The notes beneath the pieces are model-generated. The model worked only from the letters and a program-made list of their open reading frames with translations, had not been told where the DNA came from and made no database searches. A stretch of DNA of 64,000 nucleotides, from NCBI GenBank assembly GCA_015059145.1, contig SVAZ01000001.1, forward strand, positions 166,442 to 230,441, in the 5' to 3' direction. Positions 1-6,130 of the stretch are shown one piece after another. Positions within the stretch are counted from its first letter, which is position 1. Every line of letters starts with the position of its first letter. The stretch comes from Erysipelotrichaceae bacterium (GTDB lineage Bacteria > Bacillota_I > Bacilli_A > Acholeplasmatales > Anaeroplasmataceae). The position numbers were made by a program, and so were the translations under genes.

Positions 1-1
1 T

Positions 2-58
2 CTTGATGAAATAGATGAAATAACAACTAGAAATAGTGAAAAATTATTTAGAATTTAG
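2..58 (+). CDS. C-terminal end of a TatD-family nuclease (partial)
   Basis: The frame is open from the window edge and stops at TAG 56-58. The last 18 residues contain EITTRNSEKLF, which resembles the conserved TatD-family ending (EITTxNAKRLF), where the segment closes the metal-dependent TIM-barrel DNase. Only the tail is visible, so the family call is inferred from a short match. The following protease gene starts 8 bases downstream, so the two are probably cotranscribed. Confidence 0.5.
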   Translation, partial: LDEIDEITTRNSEKLFRI

Positions 59-66
59 GTGATTAT

Positions 67-1197
67 ATGAAAAAAAGACTATTTTTAATTTTAGGAATTT
101 TTATAGGAGTAATATCATTATGCTCATGTTCTTTCTTTGGAGATCAAAGTACTAATAATGGTGTAATTACTAATATAAGTGAAGAGGTAGAATACACTAA
201 GGTTGAAAATGATATAGTAAAGGTGTATGAAAAGGTATCTAAGGGATGTGTTGGCTTAGCGGTTTCTAACAAGTCAACTGCAGCTTCGGGTTCTGGCGTT
301 ATCTATAAATTTGATGAAGCAACTCAGACATATTATGTTGTTACAAACGCACATGTTATTGAGGATATGACATCTGTTACTATTTGTATTGATGGTAATA
401 CTTATAATACAGCAACTATTGTTGGCTATGATTCAAAAAACGATATTGGTGTTGTTACATTTACTCTAGATATTTTTAATAAGGCCTTAAAGGATTATAT
501 TTATGTTAATGATATTTTCAACTATGAAGAGAATGATGCATTGGCTGTGGGTCAAACAGTATTAACTATAGGATGTCCTTTAGGAGTTGAAAACTTTAAT
601 GTTTTATCTACAGGTGTTATTTCTCAAGTTACAAAGAGTCAAATTGCAACCGATGCAGCAATTAATCCAGGTAATTCTGGTGGTGGCTTATTTAATCTTG
701 CTGGTAGATTAATTGGCATTAACACTGAAAAGGAAGTATGGACTACATCTACTAATGATTATGGTCAAGAGGAAAATATTCCTGTTGAGGGTAGAGGATA
801 TGCAATGTCTATAGCTGTTGTTAAGCAGTGTATTAATGATATTGTTGAGACAAATGGTGTTGTTGAAAGACCTTTATTAGGTATAACTGTTGCCACAGTC
901 AATAAGGTTGTTAATTCCGCATCAGAATATATTAAGTACCTTCCAGAAACTGAGGATTATGTATATTTCCTTGTTACCGGCTTTAATGAGGAAATTGGTA
1001 ATCCATCTGCTGGAAAAACTTGTGGAATCGAATTATATGATTGTATTGTAAAGGTAAATGATATTAAGGTTACTAAAGCTACAGATATTACATATGAGCT
1101 TAATATGATTACTAAAAAGGATTCAATTAAGCTTACTGTTTATAGAACTGTAGCTGGAAATCCTAAGCTTGTTGATATTACTGTCACATTTGAATAA
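67..1197 (+). CDS. HtrA/DegP-like trypsin-fold serine protease, lipoprotein
   Basis: Predicted surface quality-control protease. The N-terminus is a lipoprotein signal with Cys21 as the probable lipidated residue. The chymotrypsin-fold triad is visible as His96 (TNAHVIED), Asp126 (KNDIGVV) and Ser204 in PGNSGGG. A C-terminal PDZ-like part from about residue 265 contains LLGITVATV and a terminal strand pattern usual for HtrA. At 376 residues it is a normal one-protease, one-PDZ HtrA, but it is anchored by lipid rather than by the usual N-terminal membrane helix. The start has an aggtgat ribosome-binding site 5 bases upstream. A terminator follows directly, so it closes the unit begun by the TatD-like gene. 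The family is secure; substrates are unknown. Confidence 0.9.
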   Translation: MKKRLFLILGIFIGVISLCSCSFFGDQSTNNGVITNISEEVEYTKVENDIVKVYEKVSKGCVGLAVSNKSTAASGSGVIYKFDEATQTYYVVTNAHVIEDMTSVTICIDGNTYNTATIVGYDSKNDIGVVTFTLDIFNKALKDYIYVNDIFNYEENDALAVGQTVLTIGCPLGVENFNVLSTGVISQVTKSQIATDAAINPGNSGGGLFNLAGRLIGINTEKEVWTTSTNDYGQEENIPVEGRGYAMSIAVVKQCINDIVETNGVVERPLLGITVATVNKVVNSASEYIKYLPETEDYVYFLVTGFNEEIGNPSAGKTCGIELYDCIVKVNDIKVTKATDITYELNMITKKDSIKLTVYRTVAGNPKLVDITVTFE

Positions 1198-1202
1198 TAA
1201 AT

Positions 1203-1248
1203 AATCTCTAGGCTTTTATTAGTTATAGCCTAGAGATTTTTTGTTTTA
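1203..1248 (+). terminator. Intrinsic terminator after the HtrA-like gene
   Basis: A perfect 12-bp stem (1203-1214 with 1227-1238) with a 12-base loop runs into TTTTTTGTTTT. It separates the protease from the microprotein gene. Confidence 0.9.
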
Positions 1249-1276
1249 TTTCATATTTTATATTAGGGGTGATAAT

Positions 1277-1429
1277 ATGGCAAATAATTGTGGATGCAAT
1301 AATACAGCGGCTACAAATAATTGTTGTAACAATAACAACAATAATAATAGAACATGTGGCGGAAGATTTGCGTTTATTTTAGTCCTATTCATTTTAATTA
1401 TTCTTGTTGGTGCTGCTTGGGTTAATTAA
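1277..1429 (+). CDS. YjcZ-like tiny membrane protein with Cys/Asn-rich head
   Basis: A 50-residue protein. Residues 1-30 are Asn- and Cys-rich (two CC/CGC clusters and a run of seven Asn). Residues 31-50 form a hydrophobic helix beginning RFAFILVLFILIILVGA, which strongly resembles the YjcZ/tiny-TM family of Bacillus (GFALIVVLFILLIIVGA type). In Bacillus such proteins are linked to spores or small membrane roles; here the function is unknown. The start at 1277 has an aggggtgat ribosome-binding site at 1264-1273. An upstream in-frame ATG at 1241 lies in the preceding terminator T-run and is rejected. The 3' end overlaps the convergent PBP gene by 8 bases. Confidence 0.75.
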   Translation: MANNCGCNNTAATNNCCNNNNNNNRTCGGRFAFILVLFILIILVGAAWVN

Positions 1430-3074
1430 TATTCATAGCTTCTATAAATAATTCCTTAGGTAATGCTTTATAGGTTGAATTTGTAAGCTTGTTATTATTA
1501 ATATTTCCGCACCATACTGCATATAGATTATTTTCATTAAATCCGATAAGATAAGAATCATAATCTGTTAGTCCACTTTTACCATAGCATTTATCCTTTA
1601 ATCTATAGGATAAATATCCACATGTGGAATGTGGTATAGTAGAATCGAATGGAGCTTCTAGTAGAAGCTTTATTTTATTTATTATTGAAATATCATTTAT
1701 TATTTCCTTAGATACTACAGTCTTTAATCCATTTATAGAGCTTATGAATCTTGGCTTGATATAATATCCCTCACTAAAAAATTGAAAGTATATTCTAGCT
1801 AAATGATTTAAAGACATTCCCACGCTTCCTAATGCTAGTGATGGATATGGGCTTGAGGTTATATTATATTTTTTTAGGTGATTAACTAATGTATACATTC
1901 CTAAATTTAGATGAATTTTTATTGCATAAATATTATCTGAAACAGCTAAAGCCGTACGCATATTTATTTTATTAAAGTAGTTGCTATTTGAATTGGTAAT
2001 TGTTGTAAGCTTATTCTTATAGGTAAATGAGTATGGGCTACTTATATATGTAGTGTTTTCAAACCCACATTTTATTGCCTCATAATATAGTATTGGTTTT
2101 ATGGTAGAACCAATATCTCTAATACCATTCATCGCAATATTGAAGCTTGATTTATAATAGTTCTGATCGCCAATACAACAGGTATAATAGCCGGTTTTAT
2201 CAAGACCTATAATGCTATAGCTTATATCAAGCTCTTTAGATATAACTTCAGTTTTAGGATTATATTTTGTATTTATCGTAATTAATTCATTAAACTTTCC
2301 ACAATAGCTTAAGGAATTAAATTCATTAATTACTTGGTCTATATAAAACATTCGATTTGAATTTATATAGCTAGTATTAATATTTAATTCAATAGGGGTA
2401 ATTATTTCATCATAGCTTGATTGAATTAATCTTTTATCTAATAATATTTTGGCAATTTGATTTTTCTTTTTATTCCATTTTTCTAAATTGTTAGAATAAA
2501 TAGTAGGAGCGTTCCATAATGCTATAAATGATATCATTTCCTTTTTGGATAAATCTTTAATCTCTTTATTATAATAATATCTCGCAGCATTTTTAAGTCC
2601 ATATATAGAATGACCAAAATATATAGAAGCTAAATATTCATTAAGTATTTCATTCTTCTCCATTTTGTTTTCTAGCTTAATGGCTAAATATATTTCAACA
2701 AGCTTTCTACTTATTTTTTTCTCATTACTTAAATAGGTGTTTTTAATATATTGCTGAGTGATTGTAGATGCACCTTCAGCATTATTAGAGGTTATATTTG
2801 AAAAGAAGGATTTTATAATTCTTTTAATTGAAAAGCCATTATGGCTATAGAAATCTTTATCCTCTATAGCTAATATATATGAGAGATATTCTTCATTAAT
2901 CTCATTAGGATTTATCAGATTTGATTTATTGGCATTAATCAAATATGCAATTTCATTGTTATCTTTATCCTTAATAAGTATTCTAGCGTTTGTATTAATC
3001 GGAACAGATAATAGAATAATAAGTAATAGAAGTACCATTGATATTATAGATATAATAAAAGCTTTTCTTTTCAT
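1422..3074 (-). CDS. Class A penicillin-binding protein (transglycosylase/transpeptidase)
   Basis: Bifunctional peptidoglycan synthase. From the chosen start the protein has 550 residues: membrane anchor about 6-25; GT51 glycosyltransferase with catalytic Glu71 in AIEDKDFYSH and EGASTITQQ at 100-108; transpeptidase with SxxK as Ser323-Lys326 (GSTIKP), SDN at 379-381 and KSG at 498-500. All catalytic motifs are present. It is shorter than most class A PBPs because extra C-terminal domains are missing. The ATG at 3074 has ggtg seven bases upstream; an upstream in-frame Met at 3101 has no ribosome-binding site. It is transcribed alone, divergent from the cation transporter gene. Confidence 0.93.
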   Translation of the reverse strand: MKRKAFIISIISMVLLLLIILLSVPINTNARILIKDKDNNEIAYLINANKSNLINPNEINEEYLSYILAIEDKDFYSHNGFSIKRIIKSFFSNITSNNAEGASTITQQYIKNTYLSNEKKISRKLVEIYLAIKLENKMEKNEILNEYLASIYFGHSIYGLKNAARYYYNKEIKDLSKKEMISFIALWNAPTIYSNNLEKWNKKKNQIAKILLDKRLIQSSYDEIITPIELNINTSYINSNRMFYIDQVINEFNSLSYCGKFNELITINTKYNPKTEVISKELDISYSIIGLDKTGYYTCCIGDQNYYKSSFNIAMNGIRDIGSTIKPILYYEAIKCGFENTTYISSPYSFTYKNKLTTITNSNSNYFNKINMRTALAVSDNIYAIKIHLNLGMYTLVNHLKKYNITSSPYPSLALGSVGMSLNHLARIYFQFFSEGYYIKPRFISSINGLKTVVSKEIINDISIINKIKLLLEAPFDSTIPHSTCGYLSYRLKDKCYGKSGLTDYDSYLIGFNENNLYAVWCGNINNNKLTNSTYKALPKELFIEAMNIN

Positions 3075-3125
3075 ATAAAACACCATTAATATTATTTGCA
3101 TTAAATTTTATTTTATAGAATTATG

Positions 3126-3140
3126 TACCATTTTATGGTA
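3126..3140. promoter_or_regulatory. Perfect dyad in the PBP/CDF divergent region
   Basis: TACCAT-TTT-ATGGTA lies between the divergent PBP and cation diffusion genes and overlaps a possible -10 (TAAAAT, 3139-3144) of the CDF gene. The position suits a repressor operator, but the binding protein is unknown. Confidence 0.35.
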
Positions 3141-3162
3141 AAATTAATTTGTGGTGATTTCG

Positions 3163-4359
3163 ATGGTTAACTTTTTAAGAAGATTATTTATAAATGATTA
3201 TCAAAATATTAAAAATCAAAAGGTAAGAGAAGCACATGGTAAGCTTGCCTCTATAGTTGGGGTTATTTCAAATTTATTTTTATTTGGTATTAAGCTTGTT
3301 GCAGGCTTGTTGTCAAAAAGCGTAGCCATTATAGCAGATAGTATTAATAATCTATCTGATATGGGGTCATCTATTGTTACTTTAATTGGATTTAAGCTAG
3401 CTAATACACCTGCGGATGAGGATCACCCATATGGTCATGAAAGAATAGAATATGTTGCAGGCTTAATAGTAGCAATAATTATCATGTTCGTTGGTGGTAG
3501 CTTATTATTTTCTTCAATCGATAAAATTATTAATTATGAATATAATCCGATTTTAGATTATATAGCATATATCTCATTAGGTATTTTAGCATTATCTATT
3601 TTAACTAAATTATGGCAATCATTGTTTAATAGAAAAATAGGAAAGCTAATAGATTCTGTAGCCTTAAAGGCTGCAGCCTCTGATTCTAGAAATGATGTAA
3701 TATCAACTTTTGTTATCTTAATTGGTAATCTAGTGATTTTATTTACTGGTGATATTGGCTTTTCAATTGATGGTATACTTGGTATATTAGTTTCTATCTT
3801 TATAATTATTTCTGGAATTAAGATTATAAAGGAAACTGCAAATCCATTAATTGGTAGCTCTGTTTCTAAAGAATACGTTGATGAGCTAGTTGAATTTGTT
3901 AAGAATAATAAATTTGTATTAGGTGTTCATGATATAATATGTCATATGTATGGTCCAACTAAATGCTTTATGACGCTTCATGCAGAAGTTGATTCAAAAG
4001 AAAACATTATAGAGGTTCATGATGCAATTGATGAGGTGGAAATGCTCGTTAGACAAGAATATGGCGTTGAGCTTACAATACATATGGATCCTATTGTTAA
4101 TGACGATGAAACTAATGCTTTAAAGGCTAAGGTTGGCAAGATTATTGAAGGCTTAGATAAGCATTTATCTTTTCATGATTTTAGAATCGTTAGAAAGCAA
4201 TCACGTAGTACCTTATTATTTGATGTTGTTATTCCTTATAAATATAAAATGACAAAGGAAGAAATTTATAGCTATTTAACTACGGAAGTAAATAGAGATG
4301 ACGATCAATATAATCTATTAATTAATTTTGATTATCAATATATTAAATGCGAGGAATAG
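3163..4359 (+). CDS. Cation diffusion facilitator (CDF) metal efflux transporter
   Basis: Membrane exporter of divalent metals (Zn, Fe, Mn or Co type). The first half holds about six hydrophobic helices. The CDF signature ADSINNLSDMGSS supplies the metal-site Asp residues, followed by DEDHPYGHER. The second half is a cytoplasmic metal-binding domain with several His (HMY, TLHAEVD, TIHMD). It has about 398 residues, longer than the common 300-residue FieF form because of an extended C-terminal domain, as in many Firmicutes. The ATG at 3163 has ggtgat six bases upstream. Metal specificity cannot be read from sequence. pncC follows 3 bases later, so the two are coupled. Confidence 0.9.
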   Translation: MVNFLRRLFINDYQNIKNQKVREAHGKLASIVGVISNLFLFGIKLVAGLLSKSVAIIADSINNLSDMGSSIVTLIGFKLANTPADEDHPYGHERIEYVAGLIVAIIIMFVGGSLLFSSIDKIINYEYNPILDYIAYISLGILALSILTKLWQSLFNRKIGKLIDSVALKAAASDSRNDVISTFVILIGNLVILFTGDIGFSIDGILGILVSIFIIISGIKIIKETANPLIGSSVSKEYVDELVEFVKNNKFVLGVHDIICHMYGPTKCFMTLHAEVDSKENIIEVHDAIDEVEMLVRQEYGVELTIHMDPIVNDDETNALKAKVGKIIEGLDKHLSFHDFRIVRKQSRSTLLFDVVIPYKYKMTKEEIYSYLTTEVNRDDDQYNLLINFDYQYIKCEE

Positions 4360-4362
4360 GAT

Positions 4363-4821
4363 ATGAATTTAATTGAACTATTAAAAAGTAAAAATTTATA
4401 TTTAGCAACTGCTGAATCTTTAACAGGAGGATTAGTTGCTGCTGGGATATGCAATATTACAGGAGCATCACAAGCTTTTAAGGGTGGTATAATTACTTAC
4501 ACTAAAAAGGCTAAATGCGAGCTACTTGGATTAAATCAAAATGATATAGACACATATGGAGTTTATAGTGAGGAAACGGCTATTGCCATGGCAAAGGGAG
4601 TTAAGGCTGAGCTTGGCGTTGATGCTGCTATAGCTACTACAGGTGTAGCTGGACCTAATTGTGATGAATCCGTAGATCCAGGAACTGTGTATTTCAGCTT
4701 CATTATAGGTGATAAGGTGTTTTCTGAATGTAAGTTCTTTTCTGGTGATAGAAATTCTATTAGAGCTCTAGCTGCTAGCTATGCTATAGATAAAATGACT
4801 GAGATATTATCCGAAATGTAA
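4363..4821 (+). CDS. pncC: Nicotinamide-nucleotide amidase (CinA C-terminal type)
   Basis: Converts nicotinamide mononucleotide to nicotinate mononucleotide, recycling the product of NAD-dependent DNA ligase. The 152-residue protein is the stand-alone C-terminal CinA domain, with TAESLTGGLVA around the catalytic Ser19 and the conserved TTGVAGP segment. The N-terminal CinA domain is absent, which is common. The gene starts 3 bases after the CDF gene, has GAGGA as its ribosome-binding site and is followed by a terminator. Confidence 0.9.
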   Translation: MNLIELLKSKNLYLATAESLTGGLVAAGICNITGASQAFKGGIITYTKKAKCELLGLNQNDIDTYGVYSEETAIAMAKGVKAELGVDAAIATTGVAGPNCDESVDPGTVYFSFIIGDKVFSECKFFSGDRNSIRALAASYAIDKMTEILSEM

Positions 4822-4831
4822 TATTTAATAT

Positions 4832-4859
4832 AGAGGGGTATTCCCTCTTTTTTCTTTTT
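4832..4859 (+). terminator. Intrinsic terminator after pncC
   Basis: AGAGGG and CCCTCT form the stem around a GTATT loop, followed by TTTTTTCTTTTT. It ends the CDF-pncC unit just before the ribosomal promoter. Confidence 0.85.
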
Positions 4860-4867
4860 AAAAAAAC

Positions 4868-4896
4868 TTGTATTCTTATACGGGTTATGTTATAAT
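4868..4896 (+). promoter_or_regulatory. Promoter of rpsF-ssb-rpsR
   Basis: TTGTAT, a 17-base spacer and TATAAT (4891-4896), with TG just upstream of the -10. It gives a leader of roughly 70 bases ahead of rpsF. Confidence 0.8.
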
Positions 4897-4917
4897 AACA
4901 AAGCATTTGAAAAAAAT

Positions 4918-4950
4918 GCCCTTGCCTAGAATGACTATGCTAGGCCAAAA
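4918..4950 (+). promoter_or_regulatory. Candidate S6:S18 autoregulatory leader hairpin
   Basis: GCCTAG (4924-4929) pairs with CTAGGC (4940-4945) around a 10-base loop, with a possible lower stem. It sits immediately before the rpsF ribosome-binding site. In many bacteria the S6:S18 dimer binds a structured leader at this position to repress its own operon. The location fits, but the exact protein-binding motif was not confirmed. Confidence 0.45.
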
Positions 4951-4972
4951 GTCCAAAAGGAGGTTAACTGAA

Positions 4973-5260
4973 ATGAAAAAATATGAAGTAATGTACATTC
5001 TACGTTCAAATTTAGATCAAGACGCTATTAAGGCTGAAGTTGCTGCTGTTAATAACATCTTCACATCTAATGGTTCTAATGTATTAGAATGTAAGGAATG
5101 GGGTTTAAGAGAGTTAGCTTACGAAATCGAGCATAATAAGAAGGGTTATTATGTATGGATGTTAGTAGAGGCTAATAACGAATCTATTTCTGAATTCAAT
5201 CGTATCGCTGGTTATAGCGAGAAGATTATCCGTCATATCGTTGTTGTTGATGGCGAATAA
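4973..5260 (+). CDS. rpsF: Ribosomal protein bS6
   Basis: 30S subunit protein that pairs with bS18 on the platform. The 95-residue protein begins MKKYEVMYILR and has the conserved WGLRELAYEI and KKGYYVWM segments. The ATG at 4973 is chosen for its aaggaggt site and the S6 N-terminal sequence; longer in-frame starts lie inside the leader. It is the first gene of the classic rpsF-ssb-rpsR operon. Confidence 0.97.
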   Translation: MKKYEVMYILRSNLDQDAIKAEVAAVNNIFTSNGSNVLECKEWGLRELAYEIEHNKKGYYVWMLVEANNESISEFNRIAGYSEKIIRHIVVVDGE

Positions 5261-5275
5261 TTGTGAGGTGATTCT

Positions 5276-5770
5276 ATGAATAAGGTTATATTAACAGGAA
5301 GAATCACAAAGGACCCTGAGGTCCGCTATACAACTCAAGGCATACCAAGTGTTAGTTTCACTATAGCGGTTGATCGTGGTATGCGCGATGCTAACGGAAA
5401 TAGACAAGCTGATTTTATCAGCTGCGTTGCTTGGCGTGGACAAGCTGACTTTATTTCTCGTTATATTAAAAAGGGCTATATGCTTGCTGTTGATGGAAGA
5501 ATTCAAACTCGTCAATATCAAGGTCAAGATGGCCAAATGAGATATGTTACTGAGGTGGTTGTCGAGAATGTTGAGAATATGCAGCCTAGAGATCCTAATG
5601 CTGCTCCACAGGGATATCAGCAACCAGTTCAAAATAATTATCAGCAAAATACGTATCAAGGATATAATAATCCAACATATGGAGCTCCAGCACAAGGCTA
5701 TCAGCCTGCTGAAGCTGAAATGCCACAATCTTTTAATGTGGATGTAGCTGATGATGATTTACCATTCTAA
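5276..5770 (+). CDS. ssb: Single-stranded DNA-binding protein
   Basis: Binds and protects single-stranded DNA in replication and repair. OB fold at residues 1-105 ([32 protein letters not shown]), then a flexible Gln/Asn/Pro-rich linker, then the acidic tip DDDLPF that docks partner proteins. At 164 residues it is normal. It lies between rpsF and rpsR with a gtgaggtgat ribosome-binding site. Confidence 0.97.
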   Translation: MNKVILTGRITKDPEVRYTTQGIPSVSFTIAVDRGMRDANGNRQADFISCVAWRGQADFISRYIKKGYMLAVDGRIQTRQYQGQDGQMRYVTEVVVENVENMQPRDPNAAPQGYQQPVQNNYQQNTYQGYNNPTYGAPAQGYQPAEAEMPQSFNVDVADDDLPF

Positions 5771-5789
5771 ATTTAAGGAGGAACTTTTA

Positions 5790-6038
5790 ATGCAACAAAA
5801 TCGTAGAAACGATCGCGATGGTCAACGTCGTGGACGTAAAAAAGTTTGTTACTTTACTCAAAATAAGATTGAGCATATTGACTTTAAGGATGTAGATTTA
5901 TTAAGAAAGTTCGTTACTGATAGAGGTAAAATCTTACCTCGTCGTGCAACTGGTACATCTGCTAAGTATCAAAGAAAGCTAGCAGTAGCTATTAAGCGTG
6001 CTCGTCATATGGCATTATTACCATTCGTAAAGGAATAA
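5790..6038 (+). CDS. rpsR: Ribosomal protein bS18
   Basis: 30S platform protein and partner of bS6. It has 82 residues with a basic head, [17 protein letters not shown] and [21 protein letters not shown]. The ATG at 5790 has aaggagg upstream. Its ribosome-binding site follows the ssb stop closely, so the three genes are one message. A terminator follows the stop. Confidence 0.97.
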   Translation: MQQNRRNDRDGQRRGRKKVCYFTQNKIEHIDFKDVDLLRKFVTDRGKILPRRATGTSAKYQRKLAVAIKRARHMALLPFVKE

Positions 6039-6044
6039 TATAGT

Positions 6045-6073
6045 AGGTGCAGAATTCTGCACCTTTTGTTTTT
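6045..6073 (+). terminator. Intrinsic terminator after rpsR
   Basis: AGGTGCAG and CTGCACCT pair around AATT, followed by TTTTGTTTTT. It separates the ribosomal operon from gdpP, which has its own promoter. Confidence 0.9.
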
Positions 6074-6080
6074 CTAAGAT

Positions 6081-6109
6081 TTGATATTTATTGGTCTATT
6101 TGTTATAAT
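6081..6109 (+). promoter_or_regulatory. Promoter of gdpP-L9, dnaB, prfA
   Basis: TTGATA, a 17-base spacer and TATAAT (6104-6109), about 20 bases before the gdpP start codon. Confidence 0.8.
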
Positions 6110-6130
6110 AATATAGATGAGGTGATAATC

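Noticed and set aside
5291..5728. Long minus-strand open frame opposite ssb
   Set aside because: It lacks a ribosome-binding site and lies wholly within a well-supported gene; the composition (Ile/Leu/Ser-rich) is that of an antisense shadow.
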